64,000 nt of DNA, taken from contig NZ_JAOQMX010000004.1 in assembly GCF_025960985.1 (NCBI RefSeq), forward strand, positions 1 to 64,000, written 5' to 3'. The position numbers and the translations under genes are program-made. Under the pieces are notes generated by a model that ran no database searches, was not told where the DNA came from, and saw nothing but the letters and a program-made list of their open reading frames with translations. How positions within the stretch are numbered: position 1 is the first letter of the stretch; every line of letters starts with the position of its first letter. Of this stretch, positions 45,901-54,800 are shown in pieces. The stretch is from Flavobacterium psychraerolatum (GTDB lineage Bacteria > Bacteroidota > Bacteroidia > Flavobacteriales > Flavobacteriaceae).

Positions 45901-46992
45901 TTACCTCTTTTCTTTTATCAAATAGACATATACTGGAAAGTGATCGCTAAAACCAATTTCTGTTGCAGAATGCCTTTTGGGGTATCCCTTATACGGTCCC
46001 GTAGTTTGAATAAGAAATGGTTTGTTATAAATGCCAGCTTTCCAGAATTGAAATTGCTTGTAGTCATTTTGAATCAGGGACTGAGTAACCATAACCTGGT
46101 CAAAAATATCCCAAGAATCTCTGTAGGCTATAGTGCCAAACCCTTTGTTGGCCATCGCTTCAAAAGGGTTGAATATTCCTAGTGGTGGTACCTCTTCTTT
46201 TTTGGATTTGGTGTTGAGCATTTTTTTTAGACTGTTATTGAAAGGACCATCATTCAAATCTCCCATGGTGATGACTTTTGCATTAGGATTTATTCTTTGT
46301 AATGAATCAATTATTTTTCGATTCAAAGCTCCTGCAGCTTCTCGCAATGGACTCGATTTTTTTTCGCCTCCTGATCGAGATGGCCAGTGATTAACGATGA
46401 TATGAATTTCTTCATTTTCAAGATACCCAGTGACCAACAGTTGATCCCGAGTGAATATTCGATGATTGTCCAAGCTAATTTCGGCTTCGTCCTCTGTGTT
46501 ATCTTGAATTTTGGTCGGTACATCTTGTTTTCTCTCTTTACTGTAAATGATCAATGGGATATTGGTATAGGACGTTGGTTTGAAATGTTTTTTTTGGTAT
46601 AAGAGTGCCACATCTATTCCCCGTTTGTCGGGTGAATCATAATGAATAATACCGTAATCTTTATCACTGATGTAGGGTTGTTTGATTAAGTCATCCAGAA
46701 CTGTTCTATTTTCAATTTCAGAACAACCAATTAGGGTTGGTGCATTTGTATTTTCAGTGGTGCCAATTTCTGCTAAGACTTGGGATAAATTATGAAGCTT
46801 TTGGTTGTATTTTTTAGAATCCCAATGTTGAAAACCCTTTGGAGTCCACTCGTCATCATTGGTCAATGGATTATTAATAGTGTCAAACAAGTTTTCAAAA
46901 TTATAAAAAGCAACCGTGTGTATGCTGTATTTCTTAGGTTGGGCAGAGCATATCGAAACAATGCAAATTAGGGTTGTGATTAAAGATTTCAT
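45901..46992 (-). CDS. Endonuclease/exonuclease/phosphatase (EEP) family protein
   Basis: A 363-residue protein of the EEP fold with a signal peptide (MKSLITTLICIVSICSA, start at 46992). Metal and catalytic motifs are YNFENLFDT, GCSEIEN, NHWPSRSGG, GDLNDGPF and SDHFPVYVY at the C-terminus. The family covers nucleases, sphingomyelinases and phosphoinositide phosphatases. Export to the periplasm favours a nuclease or phosphodiesterase used for nutrient acquisition. It is a single gene that converges with nothing close, and its substrate cannot be determined from the sequence. Confidence 0.88.
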   Translation of the reverse strand: MKSLITTLICIVSICSAQPKKYSIHTVAFYNFENLFDTINNPLTNDDEWTPKGFQHWDSKKYNQKLHNLSQVLAEIGTTENTNAPTLIGCSEIENRTVLDDLIKQPYISDKDYGIIHYDSPDKRGIDVALLYQKKHFKPTSYTNIPLIIYSKERKQDVPTKIQDNTEDEAEISLDNHRIFTRDQLLVTGYLENEEIHIIVNHWPSRSGGEKKSSPLREAAGALNRKIIDSLQRINPNAKVITMGDLNDGPFNNSLKKMLNTKSKKEEVPPLGIFNPFEAMANKGFGTIAYRDSWDIFDQVMVTQSLIQNDYKQFQFWKAGIYNKPFLIQTTGPYKGYPKRHSATEIGFSDHFPVYVYLIKEKR

Positions 46993-47060
46993 TGTAAGTG
47001 TGTTAGTATAGTAAAAATACAAATTCGATCTAGAAAACAATTCTTATTTTCAAAAAAACG

Positions 47061-47068
47061 TATCTTTG
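47061..47068 (+). promoter_or_regulatory. -7 box for the LD-carboxypeptidase gene
   Basis: TATCTTTG is an exact TAnnTTTG match, 46 bases before the ATG. A weaker -33 candidate lies in the preceding A/T-rich stretch. Confidence 0.6.
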
Positions 47069-47113
47069 TTTTGTACTGATTTTAGTGGAGTCAGTCTTAT
47101 CTATTAACTTCTT

Positions 47114-48112
47114 ATGATGTCTATTTTTTCTTTTTCGATAGCTACCTTACAAAAATTCAATTTTGTATTTTTAATTTTTTTACTAACTATTTTTAATTGC
47201 CAATCTCAAAATACTATGATTACACCTGCATACTTGCAAAAAGGGGATACAATCGCGATTGTATCAACCGCTCGAAAAAATAATGTTGATAATTTGAAAC
47301 CCACCATTAGTTTGTTGCATAGTTGGGGACTAGAGGTGGTTATTGGTAAGACCATAGGTTTGGAAGAAAATCAGTTGGCTGGGAGTGATCAGGAACGAGC
47401 TGCCGACTTTCAGTCGCAAATGGATAATCCCAATATCAAAGCAATTTGGTGTGTTCGTGGTGGTTATGGAACGGTACGAATGGTAGATTTATTAGATTTT
47501 ACGAAATTTAAACAAAGTCCAAAATGGGTGATTGGTTTTAGTGATGTGACAGTTTTGCATAGTCATTTGAATACAATGGGTTTCAAGTCCATTCACGGGG
47601 TTATGCCAATTAGTATCCCTAGAGCAACCAAAGCGGCCATTGAAAGTTTGAGGATAGCTTTGTTTGGTGAAAAGCTATCATATGAAATTGCTCCAGACCC
47701 TATGAATCGAATGGGAACAGCCACTGGAGAGTTGGTAGGAGGAAACCTTTCTATTTTGTACAGTTTGTTTGGTTCGCAATCATCGATAGATTGCAAGGAT
47801 AAAATTCTTTTTATAGAAGATTTGGACGAATACCTTTATCATGTTGATAGAATGATGATGAATCTTAAGCGTAATGGCTGTTTAGAAAGTATTAAAGGAA
47901 TTTTGGTGGGTGCAATGAGTAGTATGAAGGATAATGATATACCCTGGGGTAAAAATGCTATGGAGATTATTCAAGATGTGACCAAGCAATACAATATTCC
48001 CATTATCTATAATTTTCCTGCTGGACACATTCATGATAATCGTACCTTGATCATGGGGAATACAATTACAATAGATGTTAATACATCCAAATCAACTGTT
48101 GTTTTTGAATAG
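47114..48112 (+). CDS. S66-family LD-carboxypeptidase
   Basis: A 332-residue serine peptidase of the MccF/LdcA (S66) family. The long N-terminus is a lipoprotein-like signal ending at IFNC (C29). The nucleophile is the Ser of VIGFSDVT, and VRGGYGTVRMVDLL precedes it. The Glu and His of the triad fit GELVGGN and HIHDN. LD-carboxypeptidases cut the L-D bond of muropeptide tetrapeptides during peptidoglycan recycling; the MccF branch cuts modified peptides. Recycling is the more probable role, in the periplasm if the signal is real. A strong promoter box precedes it. Confidence 0.9.
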   Translation: MMSIFSFSIATLQKFNFVFLIFLLTIFNCQSQNTMITPAYLQKGDTIAIVSTARKNNVDNLKPTISLLHSWGLEVVIGKTIGLEENQLAGSDQERAADFQSQMDNPNIKAIWCVRGGYGTVRMVDLLDFTKFKQSPKWVIGFSDVTVLHSHLNTMGFKSIHGVMPISIPRATKAAIESLRIALFGEKLSYEIAPDPMNRMGTATGELVGGNLSILYSLFGSQSSIDCKDKILFIEDLDEYLYHVDRMMMNLKRNGCLESIKGILVGAMSSMKDNDIPWGKNAMEIIQDVTKQYNIPIIYNFPAGHIHDNRTLIMGNTITIDVNTSKSTVVFE

Positions 48113-48178
48113 TCTTGCTTGGATTCATACTTAGTTATTTTACTTAGTTTTTTCTAAAATTATAATTTTATTTTAAAC

Positions 48179-48538
48179 ATGGCAGCACATAATGATCTTG
48201 GTAAATTGGGTGAAGAAATGGCTGTAAATTTTCTAAAAGAAAATGGATATGCTATTTTGGATACAAATTGGCGTTTTCAAAAAGCCGAAATCGATATAGT
48301 TTGCACGATAAATGATTTTCTTGTTGTAGTTGAAGTAAAGACGCGTTCTTCGATTGAAATTGGTTTACCAATTGACGCTGTTAACACAAAGAAAATCCGA
48401 CTACTTACAAGGGCTATAGATGAATACGTATGCGCAAAAAATCTTGATGTTGAAGTCCGTTTTGATGTAATATCAATCTATAAAGAGCATAATTCCTTTG
48501 TTATAGAACATATTACAGATGCTTTTTATCATTTTTAA
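48179..48538 (+). CDS. YraN-family (UPF0102) nuclease-like protein
   Basis: A 119-residue protein with the UPF0102 pattern: GEEMAVNFLKENGYAILDTNW, then KAEIDIVC, then VVEVKTRSS. This is a PD-(D/E)xK nuclease core with the acidic and Lys residues in place. The family is nearly universal in bacteria but its function is not firmly established; some members act as Holliday-junction-type nucleases. It has no visible promoter and may be read from the LD-carboxypeptidase transcript 66 bases away. Confidence 0.92.
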   Translation: MAAHNDLGKLGEEMAVNFLKENGYAILDTNWRFQKAEIDIVCTINDFLVVVEVKTRSSIEIGLPIDAVNTKKIRLLTRAIDEYVCAKNLDVEVRFDVISIYKEHNSFVIEHITDAFYHF

Positions 48539-48559
48539 TTAAAAAAACATCTTGTTATA

Positions 48560-48590
48560 TTTGTAACAAAATGTTTTTTATATATCTTTG
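48560..48590 (+). promoter_or_regulatory. Canonical Bacteroidota promoter
   Basis: TTTG (48560-48563), 19 bases, TATCTTTG (48583-48590). This matches the consensus spacing exactly and lies 68 bases before the ATG of the ACT-like gene. Confidence 0.8.
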
Positions 48591-48658
48591 TGTAAGTTTT
48601 TGACTTGCTAAACAATTAGACAATTCTAAAAAACTAAGTATAAATACCTATATAGATT

Positions 48659-49315
48659 ATGAAAACTGTATCGTCAATTGTAGAGAATTACATCAAAACA
48701 AAGCCATTTTTATTGAACGCTTTATCTCTAGGGATTATCAATTTGACTTCGTTGTCTAGAAACATCATGTCTGAGTTAGAAAGTGAATTTGGTAAAGAAG
48801 TAAAACAAGGAGCTGTAGTTATGTCTCTAAAGCGCTTGACCGAGGAATTAGACTTTCGACTCAATCATAAAATTAATAAGGTTATCAAGAATATTGGTGA
48901 AATTACGGTGCGTTCTGCTTTGACAGATTATGCTTTTGCAGTTTCAGAAACGGTTTTGAATAAGCAAGCCGAATTAATCTCAGATATCAATGCTTTTCCA
49001 GATGTATTCTATACTTCTTCTCGAGGTGTTAATGAAATTAATATTGTGGTAAGTAATAGCGTTAATGCTTTGGTTGATAAACACTTTGTAAACGAAAAAT
49101 TGCTTCAGAAAATTGATAATTTAGCTTCTATTACGGTTAAATTACCAAAAGAAAATATCGTGATTCCAGGGATTTATTATTTCATCTTCCAACGTTTGGC
49201 ATGGGAAGGAATTATAATCAACGAAGTAATTTCGACTTCAAATGAATTCACAATATTGGTAAGTGAAGAGCAAGTTGATGTAGCATTTAAGGTAATCAAA
49301 GATTTGAAAAATTAA
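48659..49315 (+). CDS. ACT-domain-like regulatory protein
   Basis: A 218-residue protein without a signal peptide. Residues 1-70 are helical and rich in KRL/KV (a DNA-binding-like appearance, not proven). The C-terminal half has two ACT-like repeats (DINAFPDVFYTSSRGVNEINIVVS and EGIIINEVISTSNEFTILVSEEQVDVAF), as in the regulatory half of aspartate kinase, but there is no kinase domain. Homologs are frequently annotated as aspartate kinase, which is misleading here. A stand-alone amino-acid-sensing protein is the most likely role; the ligand is unknown. The promoter is canonical. Confidence 0.72.
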   Translation: MKTVSSIVENYIKTKPFLLNALSLGIINLTSLSRNIMSELESEFGKEVKQGAVVMSLKRLTEELDFRLNHKINKVIKNIGEITVRSALTDYAFAVSETVLNKQAELISDINAFPDVFYTSSRGVNEINIVVSNSVNALVDKHFVNEKLLQKIDNLASITVKLPKENIVIPGIYYFIFQRLAWEGIIINEVISTSNEFTILVSEEQVDVAFKVIKDLKN

Positions 49316-49336
49316 AGAGACTATTTATAATATAGA

Positions 49337-49372
49337 AAAACGGCTATCTAATTCATTTTAGATAGCCGTTTT
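49337..49372. terminator. Bidirectional terminator between convergent genes
   Basis: AAAACGGCTATCTAA (49337-49351) pairs with TTAGATAGCCGTTTT (49358-49372). The A/T flanks give runs for both the ACT-like and transglutaminase transcripts. Confidence 0.85.
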
Positions 49373-49419
49373 GATTTTGATATATACCTTTCTTAGTTTT
49401 AATAAGTAAATAAAGTGAC

Positions 49420-50376
49420 TTACTGCTGTTGAATGTGTTGTTGGCGGGCTTGTTCTATGTATTCTAGTTGTGCTTTTACATCCTCTGGTATTTCTTCTAG
49501 TTGTACATCATTAAATTCTTCAAAGTGTCTTCCGTCTTCATATCCAATAGATACAAAAACAGATAAGGATTGTACTGCAATACCTTTAAAGGTCCCTTTT
49601 ACAGGCGAACAATCAGCAAAATTCAAACCAACCGAAAGCTTAACGTGATTGTCCATTGTCCAGATATTGTTAGTTGGGTCAATTCCCAACCAGCCTTGTG
49701 TTGGAGAGTAAATTTCAACCCAAGCATGAGTTGCGCCTTCCCCTCTTAATCCTACCTTATTGGGACAGATGTATCCACTTACATAACGCGCAGGAATACC
49801 TTTGGTTCGCATAAGTTGTAATAGAACATGTGCAAAATCTTGACAAACTCCTTCTCGGGTAACTAAAATTTCATCTAGAGTGGTGTAAATGGTAGTAATC
49901 CCTTTGGAGTAGGTAAAACGATTGTAAATATAGGAACTACACTCTTGCGCTAACATAACGATAGATTTATCCTCTGTTCCTATTTCGTCCAGAATTTCGT
50001 CAATTATGTTTTGTTTTGTAATGACATCAGGATATGAGTAACGAAGTAGCGCGATGCTTTTTTCTTTTTCTTTTGTTAAATCTTCTAGTGTATCGTGGTC
50101 GATTTCTGGAATTTTAAGTGAGTGATTGACACGTACAACTATGCGACTTTCTATTACCAATTCGGTATGGCTTTCGAGTGTGCTAAAATTACCAACTTGA
50201 TTCCCAAAGTTGTCAGTAGAAACGGCTACTTCGGGATTATTGGTAATCGAGAGCTGAAATTGCAGTACATCTTGATTGGCAAAGTTATAAGGGTACAGAC
50301 GTATTTCGTTAACACTCTCTTTTATGGGCCAATTGTATTGGTATTTTGTGATATGTACGATTTTGAATACTGCCAT
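49420..50376 (-). CDS. Bacterial transglutaminase-like protease family protein
   Basis: A 318-residue transglutaminase-like protein. The N-terminal bacterial transglutaminase domain (about 1-90, FKIVHITKYQYNWPIKESVNEIRL) is followed by the catalytic core. The Cys-His-Asp triad is C178 (TREGVCQDFAH), H217 (ATHAWVEIY) and D233 (GIDPTNN). The family breaks or forms isopeptide bonds. It is the third gene of a conserved set with alpha-E and circularly permuted ATP-grasp proteins. Its start is five bases after the alpha-E stop, so the three are co-transcribed. Confidence 0.92.
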   Translation of the reverse strand: MAVFKIVHITKYQYNWPIKESVNEIRLYPYNFANQDVLQFQLSITNNPEVAVSTDNFGNQVGNFSTLESHTELVIESRIVVRVNHSLKIPEIDHDTLEDLTKEKEKSIALLRYSYPDVITKQNIIDEILDEIGTEDKSIVMLAQECSSYIYNRFTYSKGITTIYTTLDEILVTREGVCQDFAHVLLQLMRTKGIPARYVSGYICPNKVGLRGEGATHAWVEIYSPTQGWLGIDPTNNIWTMDNHVKLSVGLNFADCSPVKGTFKGIAVQSLSVFVSIGYEDGRHFEEFNDVQLEEIPEDVKAQLEYIEQARQQHIQQQ

Positions 50377-50381
50377 TTTTT

Positions 50382-51323
50382 TTAGGTATAAGAAAAGAAT
50401 AGTTTAGAAAAATCTGCAGAGAAGTTATATAGTTGATTTTTTGTATCCTCTAATATATGTTCTAATTGTTGATTTGTTAAATTGTGGTAATCTGTAAATT
50501 CTACAGCGCTCTTTAGCCTTCCAAAATGATTGCGCATGGTTCTAGCTTCACTCAAATGATTGTCTTTGAATAAATTATTCAAACTAATTTCTATCAATCC
50601 CAGTGTGTAAATTACCGAATGGGCAAAATCCTTGTTGAAGATGACTTGTTGCACTACTTTGCGATTATGAGGTATGTTACTGTAGCTTTTCATATATAGT
50701 TCATATCCAGATAGCGATAGTAAGAGTTTTCTCCAATACAATAGGTTTCCTTCTCCTTCTAGGTTGTATTCAATCGGAGCATAATAAGCTTGTGTAAAGG
50801 TGATGGTTTGTAAACAACGTTCAATATTTTTACCAATGATAGAAAAACTCCATCCAATACCACGGGGCATAGTTACATGAAATACTCCGTTATATAATAG
50901 AAAGTCCTTATTTATCTTAGATAATATGGCACTAGCTTCTGCTGTCTCCAATCGCTTAGGTAAATCGGGTTCATTCATATAATGATACATCGAGTTGATA
51001 TGTTCCCATAATTCTTTGGTAATTTTATCTTGCGCACCTCTTGCATTTTCGCGTGCCTTTGTGATCAAACATTTGACTGAATTGTTGTTTTTTGCATCAC
51101 AAATAATATAGTTCAATACAAAATTGGTGTTGTATTGTACCTCTGTTTTCTCCTTTTCGGTCAAGTTTGTGTAGTAATCTAGTAGTGGTTTGTAGCCTTG
51201 AAAGTCACCGGCTTCTTGGTCAAAAGATAAATTGTAAAGAGTATTTAATGTCAGTAACATTCCATGAGTTCTTTCCATATATCTATTAAGCCAATAGATT
51301 CCATCTGCTACGCGGCTAAGCAT
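50382..51323 (-). CDS. Alpha-E domain protein
   Basis: A 313-residue, all-helical protein of the alpha-E family. The start at 51323 (MLSRVADGIYWLNRYMERT) is the classic N-terminus and removes the overlap with the upstream gene; an earlier ATG would add 21 codons. Conserved segments are SRVADGIYWLNRYMERTHGML and, near the end, HFGRLKSAVEFTDY. The protein always occurs next to the circularly permuted ATP-grasp and the transglutaminase, probably as a partner in peptide-bond formation. No catalytic residues are obvious. Confidence 0.9.
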   Translation of the reverse strand: MLSRVADGIYWLNRYMERTHGMLLTLNTLYNLSFDQEAGDFQGYKPLLDYYTNLTEKEKTEVQYNTNFVLNYIICDAKNNNSVKCLITKARENARGAQDKITKELWEHINSMYHYMNEPDLPKRLETAEASAILSKINKDFLLYNGVFHVTMPRGIGWSFSIIGKNIERCLQTITFTQAYYAPIEYNLEGEGNLLYWRKLLLSLSGYELYMKSYSNIPHNRKVVQQVIFNKDFAHSVIYTLGLIEISLNNLFKDNHLSEARTMRNHFGRLKSAVEFTDYHNLTNQQLEHILEDTKNQLYNFSADFSKLFFSYT

Positions 51324-51370
51324 ATTTACTTCCATATAATAGAGTTTAAGTTGTATAGATTTAATTAATA

Positions 51371-52807
51371 TTATTTCATTATCCAAGTATCCTTGCTACC
51401 ACCTCCTTGAGATGAGTTAACCACTAATGAACCTTCGGTCAATGCCACTCGGGTAAGTCCTCCGGGTACAATCTCTACACCTTTTGGTCCACATAAAGCA
51501 TAGGGTCTTAAATCAACATGTCGTAATTTTAGTTCACCATCAATAAAACAAGGAACAGTGCTAAGTTGAATAATTGGTTGTGCAATAAAATTTCTAGGAT
51601 CGGCAACGATTGCAATTTTTGCTGCTTCAAGTTCTTCTTGAGTAGCTTTATTTCCCATAATCATTCCGTATCCTCCACTTTGATTCGTTTCTTTAATAAC
51701 CATTGTTTCCATGTTGGCAAAAACGTGTTCCCTTTCATCTTTGTTTTCCATTTGATAGGTTGGCACATTTTTTAATATAGGTTCCTCATTCAGGTAATAT
51801 TTAATCATATCTGGAACATAAACATAAACAGCTTTATCATCGGCTACTCCATTTCCTACTGCATTTACAAGAGCTACGTTTCCAAGTTTGTATGCACTTA
51901 TAAGTCCAGGAACCCCAAGTGTACTGTCTGGCTTGAATACCAATGGATCTAGGTATTCGTCATCAATCCTTCTGTATATTACATCCACTTGTTGTAGTCC
52001 TGAAGTTGTTTTCATGTATACCTTATTGTTGTTTACAATTAAGTCACGACCTTCTACAAGTGGAATACCCATTTGTCGTGCCAAAAAGGTATGTTCATAA
52101 TAGGCAGAATTATAAACTCCTGGTGTTAGTAAAACCACATTTGGATTTGAAATTGCTCTAGGAGATAGTGAAACTAAGATGTTGTGAAAAATCATAGGAT
52201 AGTTCACTACCATACTCACGTTGTTACTTTTGAACATTTCGGGGAAAACGCGTTTGGTGATTTCGCGATTTTCGAGCATATAACTCACACCACTAGGGCA
52301 GCGTAAATTGTCTTCTAAAACATAAAATTCTCCATCAGCACCACGTATCAAATCAATACCAGCAATGTGAACATGAATATTATGCGGAAGCTTTATTCCG
52401 TGTACTTCTTGTAAATAATGTGGACATGAGGCAATTAATGAAGCAGGAACAATTCCGTCTTTGATAATATTCTGATTATTATAAATATCTTCTAGAAATA
52501 AATTCAATGCTTTTAATCGCTGCGCAATTCCTGTTTCTATTTCGAGCCAATCTTTTTGCGTTATTATTCTGGGAATAATATCAAAGGGAAAAATTCGTTC
52601 AATCCCTTCGTTATTATCGCTATAAACCGTAAAAGTGATTCCTTGGTTCATAAAAATATCAGAAGCTTGTTTTTGCTTTTGAGTTAGTTTCTCAAGGTTT
52701 AAACTTTCTAATGTTTGTAGTACTTGACGATATGGTTCCCTTACTCCATCCTTAGAAAACATCTCATCCCATCCTTTTGGGTTTAAATTTGGTGTTAATT
52801 TTATCAT
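51371..52807 (-). CDS. Circularly permuted type 2 ATP-grasp protein
   Basis: A 478-residue ATP-grasp enzyme with the permuted domain order. Marker segments are EPYRQVLQTL at the N-terminus, GADGEFYVLEDNLRCPSGVSYMLENR, and IYRRIDDEYLDP. Near the C-terminus are GGYGMIMGNKATQEEL, NFIAQPIIQLSTVP and HVDLRPYALCGP. It is expected to form an amide or peptide-like bond with ATP. It is the first gene of the three-gene set, which is predicted (from comparative genomics) to make or process a peptide-like compound; the substrate is unknown. Confidence 0.93.
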   Translation of the reverse strand: MIKLTPNLNPKGWDEMFSKDGVREPYRQVLQTLESLNLEKLTQKQKQASDIFMNQGITFTVYSDNNEGIERIFPFDIIPRIITQKDWLEIETGIAQRLKALNLFLEDIYNNQNIIKDGIVPASLIASCPHYLQEVHGIKLPHNIHVHIAGIDLIRGADGEFYVLEDNLRCPSGVSYMLENREITKRVFPEMFKSNNVSMVVNYPMIFHNILVSLSPRAISNPNVVLLTPGVYNSAYYEHTFLARQMGIPLVEGRDLIVNNNKVYMKTTSGLQQVDVIYRRIDDEYLDPLVFKPDSTLGVPGLISAYKLGNVALVNAVGNGVADDKAVYVYVPDMIKYYLNEEPILKNVPTYQMENKDEREHVFANMETMVIKETNQSGGYGMIMGNKATQEELEAAKIAIVADPRNFIAQPIIQLSTVPCFIDGELKLRHVDLRPYALCGPKGVEIVPGGLTRVALTEGSLVVNSSQGGGSKDTWIMK

Positions 52808-53156
52808 TCCCGGTTTTATTAAAAGTTTAAGAAATCATTAATATTTAGTAGTATAATCATGTTTAACGACTAATTTACTTAATTTTTTATATAATATTTT
52901 TGTTTCTAGTGGTTAATTATCAATGTGTATTGTATTTATATGTATTTGTTTATATAATCATTCTTTTTTAAAGAATTTAGTTTTTAAACTCTATTTTTTT
53001 GCGGGATTAATAGTCTATTTTTTGATTAAAATATTTTTGTTACCAGTATTGGTTAACCAATTTAGTGAAATAAAGTAGTTTTATGGTATATTTGCTTACT
53101 CAAATTGCAGTGTAAAAGCAGTTAAGTAATCTTTTTACGAATAAATCTAATTAATT
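52808..53156. promoter_or_regulatory. AT-rich upstream region with a 14-bp palindrome before the KGSADH gene
   Basis: No gene is seen. A perfect palindrome ATTGGTTAACCAAT (53048-53061) lies 25 bases before a -7 box TATATTTG (53087-53094). A closely similar sequence (15 of 18 around it) is at 55581-55598, before the PL6 gene. The TTGGT..ACCAA form is like a GntR/FadR-type operator; no such regulator gene is in the window. Confidence 0.55.
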
Positions 53157-54704
53157 ATGAGTTTAAGTACAGAATTTCATGCCGTCAATCCTACTACTAA
53201 TACTTTATTAAATGGAGGTTTTATTAATACGACTAATTCGGAATTAGATGTTGTTGTACAGCAAGCTGTAAATGATTTTGATATTTATCGAAAGAAAGAT
53301 AAGAATCAAATTGCCGATTTTCTAGATCAAATTGGGAAGGAAATCTTAAATCTTGGTGACGCGTTGTTAGAAAGATGTCATCTAGAAACAGCATTACCGC
53401 TAGCAAGGTTACAAGGAGAACGTGGGCGCACCGTTGGACAATTGCAATTATTTGCATCATTTGTAAGAGAGGGTTCCTGGGTAGAGGCAAAAATTGATAC
53501 CGCTCAGCCAGAGAGAATACCCTTAGTAAAACCAGATATTCGTCAAATGTTATTGCCTTTGGGACCTGTAGCGGTTTTTGGAGCGAGTAACTTTCCGTTG
53601 GCTTTTTCTGTTGCCGGTGGTGATACGGCTTCTGCATTGGCGGCAGGTTGTCCAGTAATTTTTAAGGGGCACCCTGCACATCCAGGAACTTCAGCTTTGG
53701 TGGCTTCAGCTTTTGAGAAAGCTATTGCTGTTTGCGGAATGCCAAAAGGCACTTTTGCCTTAGTCCAAGGAAATACAAACGCATTGGGCACAGCTTTAGT
53801 AAGTCATCCTTCTATAAAAGCAGTTGGTTTTACTGGGTCTTTTACAGGAGGGAAGGCTTTATTTGATTTGGCTAATGGAAGACTAGAACCTATTCCTGTA
53901 TTTGCAGAAATGGGTAGCACGAATCCCGTTTTTATTTTACCTGAAATTTTAAAAGAAAAAGCAACTTCAATTGCAAAAGGAATGGCGGGTTCTATCGTAC
54001 AAGGCGTGGGCCAGTTTTGCACCAATCCAGGTTTGGTATTCATACAAAAATCGGCAAGTGCAGACGAATTTTACTGTCAATTAACTCAAAATATCACCGA
54101 AACACCTGCTGGAACGATGTTAACAGCTGGAATTGGTAAAACGTATAAAAAGAATCTTGAGAAAATAGCTGCTATGAATAATGTAGTAGAACTAGCCAAA
54201 GGAAAATCAGCAACAACAGAGAATGGAGGTGTTGCAATGGTATTCAAAACTTCGATAAGAAATTTTATTAATACTCCTTACTTGGTAGAAGAAAACTTTG
54301 GTCCATCACAAGTTTTAGTCGAAGCAGAAACTAAAGAGCAAATATTAGAGGCTGCTCGAAATTTAGAGGGTCACCTGACCGCAACAGTGCATGGTACAAC
54401 TGGAGATTTTGAAAATTACAAAGAACTTTTCGATATTTTAGAGTTGAAAGTAGGTAGAATCCTGATTAATGGTTTTCCAACAGGGGTTGAGGTTTGTCAT
54501 TCAATGGTACATGGAGGTCCATATCCAGCCACGACTGCACCACAATCTACATCGGTAGGTACACAGGCAATCAAACGTTTTGTGCGTCCTGTATGTTTTC
54601 AGAATTATCCATCTTTTCTATTGCCAAATGCGTTGAAAAATGAAAATCCAGATCAAATTATGCGATTTGTAAATGGAGCTTTCTCGAAGGAGGCAATTGT
54701 ATAA
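53157..54704 (+). CDS. Alpha-ketoglutaric semialdehyde dehydrogenase
   Basis: A 515-residue aldehyde dehydrogenase of the 2,5-dioxovalerate/alpha-ketoglutarate semialdehyde branch. The oxyanion Asn is N145 (GASNFP), the base is E251 (FAEMGSTNP) and the nucleophile is C288 (GQFCTNPGL). MSLSTEFHAVNPTT and FRLP-like C-terminal GGPYPATTAPQSTSVG fit the family. It oxidises the semialdehyde to 2-oxoglutarate in uronate, pentose or hydroxyproline breakdown. It is the first of a small gene set with an RraA-like protein and a PL6 lyase, supporting uronate or alginate catabolism. The operator-like palindrome lies upstream. Confidence 0.9.
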   Translation: MSLSTEFHAVNPTTNTLLNGGFINTTNSELDVVVQQAVNDFDIYRKKDKNQIADFLDQIGKEILNLGDALLERCHLETALPLARLQGERGRTVGQLQLFASFVREGSWVEAKIDTAQPERIPLVKPDIRQMLLPLGPVAVFGASNFPLAFSVAGGDTASALAAGCPVIFKGHPAHPGTSALVASAFEKAIAVCGMPKGTFALVQGNTNALGTALVSHPSIKAVGFTGSFTGGKALFDLANGRLEPIPVFAEMGSTNPVFILPEILKEKATSIAKGMAGSIVQGVGQFCTNPGLVFIQKSASADEFYCQLTQNITETPAGTMLTAGIGKTYKKNLEKIAAMNNVVELAKGKSATTENGGVAMVFKTSIRNFINTPYLVEENFGPSQVLVEAETKEQILEAARNLEGHLTATVHGTTGDFENYKELFDILELKVGRILINGFPTGVEVCHSMVHGGPYPATTAPQSTSVGTQAIKRFVRPVCFQNYPSFLLPNALKNENPDQIMRFVNGAFSKEAIV

Positions 54705-54732
54705 ATAATTGAATTGTTAGGTCCTACTTTTG

Positions 54733-54789
54733 CCGCAGATTAAAATGATTACACAGATTCCATCTGTATTAATTATTTTAATCTGTGGA
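54733..54789. terminator. Hairpin between convergent KGSADH and RraA-like genes
   Basis: CCGCAGATTAAAAT pairs with ATTTTAATCTGTGG, with an inner ACAGAT/ATCTGT pair around the loop. A T-run follows on the plus strand (54793). It has the look of a dispersed CAGATTAAAAT-type repeat used as a terminator. Confidence 0.65.
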
Positions 54790-54800
54790 ACTTTTTTTAA

